From Tetracentron sinense (Eukaryota; Streptophyta; Magnoliopsida; Trochodendrales; Trochodendraceae), in assembly GCA_015143295.1 (NCBI GenBank), contig CM026561.1, positions 40,056,875-40,120,874 of the forward strand: a stretch of 64,000 nucleotides of DNA, given 5' to 3'. The notes below the pieces were generated by a model that ran no database searches, had not been told where the DNA came from, and worked only from the letters and a program-made list of their open reading frames with translations. Numbering within the stretch: the stretch's first letter is position 1; each line of letters opens with the position of its first letter. This document shows positions 10,775 through 21,298 of this stretch, piece after piece. The translations under genes were made by a program, and so were the position numbers.

Positions 10775-11430
10775 TTACCCAATTTCCAAGGATTTAGCTT
10801 GATAGGCTAAGAGTTCTTCATCCGATCCCTGCAACTCTTTAATTCTACCCTGAATATATGGTCTGACTGAAAGGTTGGCCATTAATACTCTACCGTGGTA
10901 AACACTGAAGCTTGTTTTGTTGTTAGACATGTCTTCTAACAACTTCCACTCCTTGACCATCAAGTGTGCAATTAAACCGGAGGGTCTTCTACTAAGTGCA
11001 TCAGTTACTACATTTGCTTTCCCCGGATGATACTGAATCGAGCAGTCATAATCCTTCAAAAATTCTACCTAGCGGGTATGTCTCAAATTAAGCTCCTTTT
11101 GTGAAAATAAATATTTGAGACTTTTATGATCCGTGAACACCTCAAATTGCTCACCATACAAACAGTGCCTCCAGATCTTAAGGACAAAAATAACTGCTAC
11201 CAGTTCCAGGTCGTGAGTAGGATAATTCCTCTCGTGATCTTTCAACTACCAAGAAGCATAAGCGATAACTTTCTCGCGCTGCATTAGAACACATCCTAAA
11301 CCCACATGAGAAGCATCGCTATACACTACGAATCCTCCACTACCCATTGAGACTGTAAGGATGGGTGCTGTGGTGAGATGCTTCTGCAACTCTAAGAAGT
11401 TTTCTTCGCACTTCTCATTCCATATAAACT
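10775..11430 (-). pseudogene. Gypsy RNase H domain (broken)
   Basis: Minus-strand RNase H between RT and integrase. Visible pieces include a stretch like [20 protein letters not shown] (about 11340-11270), [16 protein letters not shown] with the catalytic glutamate region, and [20 protein letters not shown] at about 11050-10990, ending at LSRRPSG. Stops occur near 11440, 11250 and 11070. The family assignment is secure. Confidence 0.87.
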
Positions 11431-11440
11431 TGGCATTCTT

Positions 11441-12193
11441 CTAAGTCAAGTAGGTGATCAGTGCTGCCAAGCTTGAAAATCTCTCTATAAACCTTCTGTA
11501 ATACCCAGCAAGGCCTAGGAAGCTTTTTATCTCTGTCACACTCTTCAGTCTCTTCCAATCTGATACAACTTCGATTTTCGCAGGGTCAACTAAGATTCCA
11601 TCCCCAGAAACCACATGGCCTAGGAATGCCACATTCTCTAGCCAAAATTCACACTTACTTAGTTTAGCATACAACTTATGCTCTCTTAGGGTCTCAAGTG
11701 TGATCCGGAGGTGATGTTCATGATCCTCCCTGGTCTTGGAATATACAAGGATATCATCCACAAAGACTATAACATAACTATCAAGGGCTGGCTTGAACAC
11801 CTTGTTCATCAAATCCATAAATGCTGCAGGTGCATTTGTTAACCCAAATGGCATCACCAAGAATCCGTAATGTCCATATCTTGTCCTGAATACTGACTTA
11901 GGAATATCTTCTGATCTAATTTTCAACTGATGATATCCTGACCTTAAGTCAATCTTGGAAAAGAATTTTGCCCCTTGCAATTGATCAAACAAGTCATCTA
12001 TTCGTGGTAAATGATATTTATTCTTGATGGTGACCTTATTCAATTGCCTATAATCGATGTACATTCTCATCGATCCGTCCTTTTTCACGAAAAGCACCGG
12101 GGCTCCCCATGGTGATACACTTGGTTTGATGAAACCATTGTGAAGAATTTCTTTGATTTGTTCATTCAATTCTTTTAACTCAGCTGGAGCCAT
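11441..12193 (-). pseudogene. Gypsy reverse transcriptase domain (250-residue open segment)
   Basis: The best preserved RT in the window: 250 codons without a stop. In order: [66 protein letters not shown], catalytic [13 protein letters not shown] at about 11760-11800, [11 protein letters not shown], and [18 protein letters not shown]-type catalytic aspartates are intact. It could encode a folded domain but lies in a broken polyprotein, so I call it a pseudogene fragment. Confidence 0.92.
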
Positions 12194-12249
12194 CCTGTAA
12201 GGTGCTCTTGATATTGGTGTTGTTCCGGGGGCTAAGTCTATTATGACTT

Positions 12250-12752
12250 CTACTTTTGGCTTGAAAGTTCTTCTGGAAACACGTCCATAAATTCACTAAC
12301 AATTGGAATGTTTACCAACTCTGGCATTTCTGAATTAGCAATGCTCAAAGCCGCAAATCGAGTAAGGTCCTTTTTCCTTAATCCCCGAAAGTGGAAAGGA
12401 TTTCCATTGACTGGTTTGAAATCAACTCTCTTCTCGAAGCAGTCGACATTTTCGTGGTAGGTTGAAAGCCAATCCATTCCCAGAATCATATCAAAATCTT
12501 GAAAGTCGAGTATTATCAAATCCGCTCGTAACTCTGCAGCCCGATACGGATAATACAAGCTGTGTACACCTCACTAGTGATAACTGAGCCACCGAGGGGA
12601 GTGGCAATGGACAACTCACTATCTAGTCGAATCGACTTAGATGGAAAGCCTTGGGCAAACCTAGGTGTGATGAAAGAGTGTGTTGATCCCGTGTCAATCA
12701 ATACGTGTGCTAGACAATCGTTTATTAATAGCGATTCTGAGTTCATAAATAA
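12250..12752 (-). pseudogene. Gypsy aspartic protease (retropepsin), frameshifted
   Basis: LAHVLIDTGSTHSFITPRFA at about 12720-12660 carries the Asp-Thr-Gly active site of a retropepsin, which would mature the polyprotein. The downstream part, LRADLIILDFQDFDMILGMDWL (DMILGMDWL is the conserved hydrophobic loop), is in another frame, so an indel lies near 12540. The linker to RT (12193) includes [12 protein letters not shown], as in other Tekay-like elements. Confidence 0.88.
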
Positions 12753-12919
12753 CTAAGTGTTAATTTATTATGTCATAATCAAAATCACACAATGTACATA
12801 TTTTCATAAAATCATATATATATATATATATAATATCATGTTTCTATAAGTACCATGCTATACAATCAATCTGCAATATGCAATTATTTATACTCAATTA
12901 AATTATAAGTCATTCGTAC
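12753..12919 (-). other. AT-rich intron-like interruption between gag and protease
   Basis: A 167-bp AT-rich stretch, including an (AT)n run at about 12818-12833, separates the gag end (motif like ASDDVVQG) from the protease. On the minus strand it starts GTACG and ends CTTAG, so GT..AG splicing is formally possible, but a plain insertion is equally likely. Confidence 0.4.
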
Positions 12920-13990
12920 CCTGGACCACATCATCTGAGGCTAGAGCATCCTGCTCTGAGATGGCAAAGACTCTCCCCTGTGTGTTCTGGCGAGGGGGCT
13001 GAGGGGCCTGCTGAGTCTTTGGTGCCAGAGGAGGCTTTGGCAGTGGTGCCTGTCTAGTTGGAGGCCTGTTTCCTTGCATCTAGGACTGTTGAGTTGCCGG
13101 CTGTGACCTCTGAAAGAAGTCCCTAATCTGATGTCCCAAATCACGACACTGAAAACATCAGCTAGTGAGAGTGCGGCATTTCCTAGCCTTGTGCTTTTTC
13201 CCGCAATGAACAAAAGTCTCAAATACTACTGGAGGAGTAGGTTGGGCAAGACGATTGACTGATGCTGTAGTTGTCGTAGGACGAGGGGCAAGTGTAGGCC
13301 TCTGAGTATTTTGCACCGGCCTTGTAACCGGGTATGGGATAAGCCTGGCCCTCTTCTCTGGTTGCACTGGCCCACTGGTTTGACCTCTAACCATCTTCCT
13401 GTCCCTTATGTTTGTTGTCTCTCCTCTTAAAGAACTCCTCAGAATTCTTCTTAGCTATCTTTGCCTTGTTCACTAGCTCTCCAAAATATCCTATTTGTAG
13501 TATAGAAACCATGTCCTTGATGAATATGGCCTTAGACACCTTTCGAACTTTCTGACCTTCATATTCTCATTCGAGATCAGTTAGGGTGCAAATCGAGATA
13601 GTTCAGCAAACTTTGCTTCATATTCCACCACTATCATTTCTCCCTGTTCCAAGGTGAGGAACTCAATTTCTTTCTGTTCCTTGACAAATGTTAGAAAATA
13701 CTGCTTATAGAATAAGTCCAGGAACTCAGCCTATGTCTATGGCTGTCTTGTCCTTGCCATATCCCTTTGCCTTACCGTAGCTCTCCACCAATGCTCGGCT
13801 TCTCCTTCCATAAAAAATGCAGCCCAATCAACCCTTTGTTCTTCTGTTCACCGGAGCACCCTAAAAATTATCGCGACCCAAAACCCACCCTAGGAGTTAG
13901 AGTGAATCTTGGAAGACTTATCATGACTTACATAATATGCTTGACAAACCATCCTGCAAAACACTAGGAGCATATACAATACTGATTTTG
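12920..13990 (-). pseudogene. Gypsy gag with zinc knuckle (badly decayed)
   Basis: Capsid-type segments such as FRVLRC, DWAAFFMEGEAEHWW and EYEAKFAELSRF can be followed across several frames from about 13870 to 13590. A Pro/Arg-rich linker, a zinc-binding remnant (FETFVHCGKKHKARKCR at 13158-13230) and a knuckle-like stretch at about 13085-13155 follow, then GRVFAISEQDALASDD near the gag end. The beginning (13990-13880) is poorly recognisable. This gag is related to the one at 39461-40528. Confidence 0.75.
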
Positions 13991-15848
13991 GCCAAATCCT
14001 TTCAAGCTTCATAACCTTCGGTGGATCTCTTCCCTGGGAAGCTGCAGCTCTCTCAGTTATCCATTGTCTCCGGCAGGCTTTAATCCATTCCGGTAGTAGC
14101 CCCCTATCTTTAGATCAGCAGAGATCTCGGCTCGGTTCGAGCTCCGGCCATCATCTCCAGCCATCCAAAGTGGCAACAAACTTTGCATGCTTGAACCGCC
14201 ATTACAGCTTCGTCGACGGTCCCGCACAGCACATCTCCACCAGCTATTTTTCGTCGGCAACAGCTCTGTCTGGCGATTTCTCCTGCAGATCTTATCTCCA
14301 CCCCTTTCATTTTGGCTCAGCGCATCACCACCCAACCTGCATCTCAATATCGACAGGCCATTGCGACTCCGATCGTCCTCTCCGATCACTTTCCTACTTC
14401 TGGCGAGTTTTCACTATTTTCGACCTTTGAGGGCAGAGTTGTTCTCTGCATCAGTTTTCACCAGATCTATTTTTTTTGAATCCGACCAGAGTCTGATCCG
14501 ATCTCAATTCTGGCCAGCTTCCAATTTCAGGCAGGTATAATTCTTCCTTTGTTTATTTATTTATTATTATTATTATTTTTTTTTCTTCTTGTGTATTCCT
14601 TTGCTATGGTATGTTAATTTGTGATAGTTTGAGATTTAAGGCTAATGGTAGATCTGGCCGGAAATATGGGGATGTCAAATCTGGTTTAATAATGTTTAGA
14701 CCGAGGCCTGCTGGTCAGCCTTGAGCCTCCCAATGTTGTGCTTGATGATCTTAAAGAAAGAAAATGGGAGGGAAGGCTTGTTTGAACGTTTCCCATTTAC
14801 TTGTTCAGTCCAATATGCAAGGATGGCCTGTCTAAGCCCAATTGAGACAATGGGCCAGTTTTGGGCCTTGGTGATCTCATTATTAAATCAGATCTGATCT
14901 TAGTCTCTCTTCTAGTGGGCTAAAGCCGATTAGATCTTAGTCTCTCTTCTAGTGGGCTAAAAGCCGATTAACCAACTTTCACAATGGTTCAATTGGCCTT
15001 AGCACATTAGTTGATCCTGGCCCAATCTCATCTAATTTTAACTATGGTAATTATTTATTTATTGTAATCTATTTCATGCCTGTATGTGCGTGATAGGATT
15101 AAGCCTTATTTTCCTTTTTGCCTACCTTGGGCACTTAGGTTAGTTCTTGTCTAGTTAAACTTGCCAAAAAAAAAATACAAAAAAATACAAATTAAAAAAA
15201 AATACAAAAAAATCAAAAAATACAAAATAACAAAAACATCCAAAAAATCTAAAAGAAATCTACCTTAATAAGTGAACGCCCCCTAGAGCTCCCCCACGAG
15301 CACCTAGCTACGCAACTATCTCTCGAAATGAGATTCATAAATCTCAATTCCACATCCCCCCAACTCAAACACGAGTTGGAAGTGACCACACTCCGAAACG
15401 AGTATAAAAACAGTCACGGATCCCGAACTACTATGAGGGTCTGATTCCGACTAACTGGATAAGTAGGTAGCCCGAGCCAGGGTTCGACCCCAACCTAGGA
15501 TAAAGATCTTATACCCCTTTATGATTGTTTATGTTTGATTAGCAAAATTAATAATTGTTTTAGGAAATTTTAAGTGATTTAAATGTTTGGCTTAGACCTA
15601 GTGAGTAGGTTACCATCATTGGATGGAGGTCCTGGGATGCCTAACCCCTTCCCCAGGACCTAAATGGATCTCTTACCTAGATTACTCTGGACCGCAGACC
15701 CCTTATTTTGGATTTATCTTGGGATCCTACTTCCCCTAAGTAGGTGGCGACTCTTAGAATAAATTTAGCGTTATTCCTCTACTCTCGGACCTTATCTCGA
15801 CACCTAGAGATGAGAGGGGAGGAAAGACGGTAAATTTATGTGTTTACA
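13991..15848 (+). mobile_element. Tat/Ogre-like LTR, 5' boundary unresolved
   Basis: No coding region is supported. The right 400 bp match the end of the solo LTR at 52883-54574: both have a GTTCGACCC segment, a 'ttggcttaracctagtragtagg' type stretch, a block of 'gcctaac.ccttcc..gg', then GGTGGCGACTCT or AAGTGGCGACTCT. The end TGTTTACA at 15848 is a plausible LTR terminus. Inside are A-rich runs (15160-15240) and a direct duplication of about 37 bp at 14896-14969 (GATCTTAGTCTCTCTTCTAG). There is no PBS after 15848, so this is a solo or truncated LTR. Confidence 0.55.
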
Positions 15849-16679
15849 ATATACTTGAAAAGTTCTTAAAAACTTCAACATATTCATATAATTTTCAATT
15901 TATACCTTAGTGCTTGCATACATAGGCTACACAATCCATTTATATAAATAAACATGCTTTTCATTTCACTTTTTCATATTTAAAGCATATTAATGTAAAA
16001 TAGTGGAGGGTATACAGTCATGGAAGATCATACATATCTACATCGTCCAAACCAAACCTTTAATCATAACTATATTAACTAGTAGGGGGTGCATCTACCA
16101 TTTTTATCAAAAAATATACATAGAATCCCACTTTTTTCAATATTTGTATCATAGCAAAGCTAGGTAGTATGAAGGTACCTTGCAAGGATTGAATCCCTTT
16201 AGTATAGAGCTTGAGAAAGGAGAAGGTTGACTCTCCGCGATCCAATGCTTTAGAACACCTTGGAAGGGATATCCAAGCTTGAGAAATGGAAATCCAAGCT
16301 CCAATCTTGATCACACAAGCAATCCCCTTTGAAAGCCTAGCTTTTCCTCCATTTTCTCTCCAAAACTCTCCCTTAGGTTTGTGAACCCTAAAATCCAAGA
16401 AATAGGTTGGTCTTTATAGGCCAAGGGTTTAAAACCCTAATCTCCTCTTAAAATTTGCAAAAAGGGGAAAAACCCCAAATCATAAAAGGGCGGTCGACAA
16501 GCTGGGAGGGACGGTTGACCGACCAAGGATAAAACTCTACTGTTGCCCCATTTTGAGCAATTTAGGGACAGTCGGTCGACCGGCCAGAGGGGGCGGTCGA
16601 CTGGCCTCTGAATCATTACACACTATGGCCCATTTTGGGCCACTTTCGAGACAATCGATCAATCGACCACCTGTAGACT
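15849..16679 (-). mobile_element. Gypsy LTR fragment (minus), U3/R part
   Basis: Its layout matches other minus-strand gypsy LTRs in this window: a TATA-like CTATAAAG on the minus strand at 16412-16419 and, upstream of it in transcription direction, a GGTCGACC-type palindrome block at 16491-16668. Left edge abuts the Tat-like LTR and right edge the LTR at 16680. It may be the displaced 5' LTR of the gypsy at 9597-13990, but no PBS links them. Confidence 0.5.
16491..16668 (-). repeat. Palindromic block in gypsy LTR (GGTCGACC core)
   Basis: Motifs such as GGTCGACC, CAGTCGGTCGACCGGCC, GGTCGACTGGCC and ATCGATCAATCGA occur at short spacing, about 70-260 bp upstream of the TATA-like box at 16412-16419 in transcription direction. 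Confidence 0.75.
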
Positions 16680-17635
16680 TGTAACGACCCCAAAATCCTA
16701 CAAGGCTAAAATAGGACTTTGGAATCACCACATTACTTAAACCTGCTTAAAATCCATGACATGCAAGACACACTAACACGAGTCTCCAAAAATGAGGATA
16801 ATAAAATTTCCGATATATCAACTGTAACCAACTAAATAGCACGAGTCTATAGTCAACAAATACAACCCACTAAAATCAAAGAGTCTGATACACAACTATA
16901 AAAGTCTACTAAGCAACATCTACTCAAGTCTAATACAACTCTCTCAATCAAATGAAATAAAAACTAAGAGGTGTAGCCACATGAATAGCGGAAGCATAAA
17001 CTAACATAGCACAATGGAAGTCTAACCAAAACCTCTATGTATATACATGTGATCCAAGTTTGTACAAAAGAGAAAACAAAGTAAAGAAAGTGCGGACATG
17101 CCCGCCAAAATACATGGGTATAAATCTCACATGCTCAGCCACACTCACCTAGAATCTACCACCTAGTAGTAACCATCTACAGGAGGCTCCTCCTTAGGTT
17201 TCTCAACATACTCCTCCTCCACCCATGGGCCAGGAGCATAGATGTCAAAAGGAGCAGCTGCTCCACTAGCACCTGCCAACATAAGATGTACAGTTAAGCA
17301 TGGAATACTCAGTGGGTACCAAATACTAACCAACAATCATAACATAATATTCACAAAATAAAGCACGAAGGAGTTTGTATAATTGATAGGAAAGTAAACA
17401 GTTTATATTTCATGCTTGCATCACATCAAAGTCGGGAAAAACATCTTGAAATCATCGTGTACTTGACTTGGCTTGAAATACTTTTTCGTGCTTGAAAACT
17501 TGTCTTGCAATGTTCCGTCTTGCTTGTCAGGTCATGTTCTGTCATGCTTGTTATGTCGTGTCATGCATGTCATGCCATGAAATTAAAATGTTCATGCCTA
17601 CTTGCTTGTTTGGAATTTAAACATGCTCATGTACT

Positions 17636-17851
17636 TGTGAGGGATGCACTTGTGAGGGAGAGTGGTATAGAACCCCCTCTTTCTTGTGAGATGCACTTGC
17701 GAGGGAGGGTGGTATAGAACCCCCTCTTTCTTGTGAGATGCACTTGCAAGGGAGGGGAGACCCCTCTTTTCAATGAGATGCACTTGTGAGGGAGGGTTGT
17801 GTAGAACCCTCTCTTTCTATCTTGAAGGGAGGGAAGTGTAAACTCCCTCAT
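17636..17851 (-). repeat. Tandem hairpin-unit array, about 54-bp period
   Basis: Four to five units of 'gatgcacttgtgagggaggg...' followed by 'aaccccctctttc'. Each unit pairs a GAGGG(A)GGGT-type arm with an ACCCCCTC-type arm. In later units both arms change (GGGTT with AACCC; AGGGGAG with CCCCT), so self-complementarity is kept. Confidence 0.75.
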
Positions 17852-18660
17852 ATGCAATGCTTGTTCTTGTTCTTGTCAAAAGCGAGACAAAACATATTGT
17901 AAGATATGTCCTACCTCTAATTACCAACCCTTACGTTTGGCCTTGTAATGTGTTCATGAATCAAGAATAAGACCTTGTTCTTGAAAAACACCGATAAACC
18001 ATGTCATGCATGCCGTGCTCGTTAAGTCGTGTACATGCTTTAGCTTGTAATTAAACGTGACATTTGAAGTTCAACAATACATGGACTAGCATTCATTTCA
18101 ACTCATGGGAATATTCACGCTGTTATAGAAAGTGAATAAATTTATACATGCATTTCTAGAATTAATTCTTCACCTTGGCATTTCATCAAACACTTAGTGT
18201 GTACATTATGGTTAAAGCCTACATCATGCTTTTCTAGATGGATTAATGTTCACAACATACATGTATGTTCATTATTGGTACAATGCCCTTCCCATTTCAT
18301 TCATCACAAAACATACCCACGGCATCCATCGCCCTTACACGTCCACACAACCATCCATCTAGGGAAAACAAGAATAAGAAAAAAGGAAGAGGGCAAAACA
18401 TGACTAGGAGGGTAGCATTGGGTACCTACCTTGAAAAGAGAAGAAAACCCTTGATTGAAGCTCCCCAAATCAGTAGAGGTGATCCCTCTTGAAGAAAAAG
18501 CTTCCAAGCTTGAAATAGGGAAGATCCTTGCTTGAAATGCAATTCCAAGCTTTAGTTGAGCTTCACTCTTCAATCCCAAGCTCTCTTGAGCAAAACCCTA
18601 ACTTTCCCTTCTCTTCCTTCTCAAATCTCCCAAAATGCAAGTTGGTTTTATATAGAAAAA

Positions 18661-18682
18661 GGGGGGGGGGGGGGGGGGGGGG
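18661..18682. repeat. Poly(G) homopolymer
   Basis: About 22 consecutive G directly after the TATA-box region of the LTR. Its length is likely to vary and may be inexact in the assembly. Confidence 0.9.
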
Positions 18683-18743
18683 TCAAAGACCATCATACCC
18701 TTAATGATCTGCTTAAAAGGACCAAACTGAGCAAATTCGTGAA

Positions 18744-18912
18744 GGAGCGGTTGACCGGTCCAAAAGACCCTCTCTGGAAAAATCCCCCATACAAACTTAG
18801 TGTAATAGCGGTTGACCGGTGGGTAGAGCAGTCGACCGGTAAGCGAGCGGTCGATCGGTCCTAATAGAAGTCGAGCGGTAGGCTATCGGTCCTGGGAGCG
18901 GTCGACCGGTTG
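18744..18912 (-). repeat. Palindromic block in gypsy LTR (GGTCGACCGGT)
   Basis: Six or more motifs such as CGGTTGACCGGT, AGTCGACCGGT, CGGTCGATCGGT and CGGTCGACCGGT, upstream of the TATA box at 18647-18654 in transcription direction. Confidence 0.82.
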
Positions 18913-19941
18913 GTCTGTGTTTTGCCCATTTTGCTGATTTCACTCATTTTTTCTACTTCGGTTTTTTTTGGCCATAACTTTTGACTCGTTCATCGGATTT
19001 TGACGATTCAACTTGCGTTGGATTCGTATTTCGAATGGGAACATTTCTGGTATTTTAGAATTTTCAAATTATTTTTTATTTATTGATGAAATTGCCCCTA
19101 AAGTTGACTGGTTGGCAAATGGTTTTCAGCTGTCCGGGTTTTCGACATATTCGACTTAGGAAATCCCACTTTTAACACTTAGGGTGCTTTAAAATTTCTC
19201 ATTTCATAGAAATGGAAGATTACGAAGGTTTAAAGCCTTGCCACGAGTTCCAACACATGGACAAAAGTTTTCGGGGCTCTACAAAAATTTTCTCCAATTG
19301 CATGATCCATGCTTCAGCCGCTATTGGATCACTGGTACAATAAAACGTTGGGGGTTTCAGTCTTTCTTACTTACTTTACTTTTAGTCTTACTAAATATCT
19401 TGTTAAGGTCTTTAATTCTCTCTTCATACTTTTACATATTTTTCATTTGTGAGTGCATTATGATATACCTCTTGTTTAAATTGCACTTAAGACTAACCAT
19501 CAAGAGCCATAGGACATCTCATCATAACGTCCCATAGCACTATGTTAACCAGGCCTAGGCAAGCTTAACTTTCATCAGAGGTTCGTTTACTCAATAGTAT
19601 ATCATGTATTAAGAAGTATAATAGAAATACACAACCTCTCACATTTCCTATAATTCGACAATCAAACATTACAGTTGCTATTAAGATATTCATAAATCAT
19701 GATCTAATTAAATATCAAAAACTCCTTTTTTTTTAATCATGATCAACATCCTAATTATAACACATTTCCTCAATAATAATTCTCATGAATTTTAAACATA
19801 AAATTAAACTCACATATCATTAAAATACTACAATTAAATCCTCTATTCAATTTCATCCATCATTCCATTCTCCTCATAAATCTACGTACTTCAAATAACT
19901 TTCCCACTCCCCTTGTTGAATCATAATTAATTTAAACATAG

Positions 19942-20300
19942 TTCTTCACATCATAATTTAACGATTCAAGAATAATGAAACAATATCATTAATAGGTGTT
20001 TCACATCCTATTTTAACGATTCAAGAATAATGAAACAATATCATAAATCGGCTCTTCACATCCTATTTTAACCATCAAAGAATAATAAACTGAAATCATA
20101 GATATAGTTCTTCACAACCTATTTTAATCATTCACGAATAATAAGCTGAGATAATAAATATGGTTCTTCACATCCTATTTTAACTATCCAAGAATAATAA
20201 ACTGAGATCATCATTATGGTTTTTCACATCCTATTTTAACCGTCCAAGAATAATAAACTAAGATCATAATTATGGTTCTTTACATCCTATTTATTCCAAT
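19942..20300. repeat. Tandem repeat, about 56-bp unit, six copies
   Basis: Units start at about 19942, 19999, 20053, 20108, 20164 and 20221 with TTCTTCACATCCTATTTTAA and contain AGAATAATAAACTGAGATCA. Units differ by scattered substitutions. It sits in the transcribed half of the gypsy LTR. Confidence 0.85.
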
Positions 20301-20654
20301 ATTCTTACTTAGGTTTCCTCCTTTTAATTTATCATTTAGGTTAACTATTCAAAATATTGAATACTAGATATGTTATTTACCTCACTTGATCGTCTCCTTA
20401 CGATCTATCACTTGCGAATAGGGTTCTATCTTGATCTTCACGCATCTTTTCTCATTTTTCTAATCAAAATTTTGAACTCCTTCAATTTCCTCCTTTTTGA
20501 TCTCTTAGAAACACTCCCTTTTCTCTCTTTTAGGTTTAGAAGCCTTTAGAAACCCTAACTCCCGAGTTGGAGGGTTATTAATAGGGTTTGGGGACCCCAG
20601 GGAGTTACAAAAAGTCAAAAAATCACGCAACACGGCCAAAAATCACCACGCCGA

Positions 20655-20715
20655 GCGATTGATCGCTGGCGTCGAGCAATCGATGGCCTCTGGTGGGCGA
20701 TCGATCGGCGGCGCC
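20655..20715 (-). repeat. Short palindromic block (GCGATCGATC core)
   Basis: CCGAGCGATTGATCGCTGG, GTCGAGCAATCGATGG and GGGCGATCGATCGGCGG follow each other, about 70-140 bp upstream of the TATA-like box at 20575-20583 (minus). Confidence 0.7.
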
Positions 20716-20939
20716 GATCCCCATTTTTTTTAAAAAGTCTTTTGCTAGTTTTTTGTTCTTCTTTTATTTCATGCAATTTATTCTTCCGAATTAGTTAAAT
20801 TGAATGAAATAAATGAGTTTTCTCATCCAAGATTTTAACACATTAATTTCTCCTAGGATTTATGAATAATTCATGCATATTTATTTAGAAAATTAAATTA
20901 TATAACCGGGAAACATGGGATTTAATTTAGGTCATTACA

Positions 20940-21298
20940 ATAACCCTCTTTTAACTATGGTTATGCTTACCTAAATTGAAATTAATATTTTTTTTCTTCT
21001 AAAAACCAATGTAAGATAGGCGAACCCTAGGGATGAGTGAATTTAAACCATAGTTAGTGGTTGTTAAAAAGGGGGGTGTGGACCAATGAAGACCGCGTAT
21101 ACACAGTCCGTTAAACATTTTCCTTATATTATTACCAATATGGTTAATTAAAATGTCTGGATGACTGAGTTGTCTAAGGTGTAGACTCAATTTCTGTTAT
21201 TTGAGAGAGGGCGTGGATTAAAACTCCACTTCTGATATTTTGTAATTTTTTTGGTACGTGTAGTCTCAAAAAGGCTCAAAAAATCCTGCAGTCAAACA
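20940..21298. other. Noncoding stretch with a weak inverted repeat
   Basis: No gene seen. CCCTCTTTTAACTATGGTTA (20944-20963) is partly complementary to the segment 21047-21077 (ACCATAGTTAG... AAAAAGGGGG), suggesting a degraded MITE. The right end carries the target site of the hAT element. Confidence 0.4.

Larger units (their letters stand above)
9597..13990 (-). mobile_element. Tekay-like Ty3/gypsy gag-pol remnant
   Basis: Minus-strand element with gag (13990-12920), protease (12752-12250), RT (12193-11441), RNase H (11430-10775) and integrase with C-terminal region (10740-9600), the normal gypsy order. RT, RNase H and integrase share one frame; protease and gag pieces are in others, so several indels are present. 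No PBS or PPT was found at either edge. Close similarity to the plus-strand copy at 1-2390 shows the same family. Confidence 0.9.
16680..19283 (-). mobile_element. Gypsy (Tekay-type) solo LTR, minus strand
   Basis: Plus-strand reading runs from TGTAACGACCCC (16680) to CGGGGCTCTACA (19283), giving TG..CA termini; element orientation is minus. Neither PBS nor PPT borders it, so it is a solo or orphan LTR. Flanks AGACT and AAAAT are a poor target-duplication match, so the boundaries may be eroded. It holds a TATATAAA-type box at 18647-18654 (minus), a GGTCGACCGGT block at 18744-18912, a poly(G) run at 18661-18682 and the hairpin-unit array at 17636-17851. Confidence 0.7.
19284..20939 (-). mobile_element. 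Another minus-strand gypsy LTR (about 19522-20939) and flank
   Basis: A probable LTR from a TGTAAC-like start at about 19522 (TCATAACGTCCC) to GGTCATTACA at 20939. It holds a TATA-like TATTAATAA on the minus strand (20575-20583) and a GATCGATCGGCG-type palindrome block at 20655-20715. No PBS, PPT or convincing target duplication was found. 19284-19521 shows no recognisable feature. Confidence 0.5.

Noticed and set aside
1..13990. The two Tekay-like pol copies as one element or an inverted duplication
   Set aside because: They are in opposite orientation, decayed differently, and each overlaps the same domains (RT, RNase H, integrase).
14057..14540. Several overlapping ORFs of 66-117 codons on both strands
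   Set aside because: No domains, unlike any known protein, and the region looks like LTR sequence.
18556..18864. 102-codon ORF with a poly-Gly run
   Set aside because: Caused by the poly(G) homopolymer inside an LTR.
16680..19283. Target duplication for this LTR
   Set aside because: Flanks AGACT and AAAAT match at three of five positions only; not counted as evidence.
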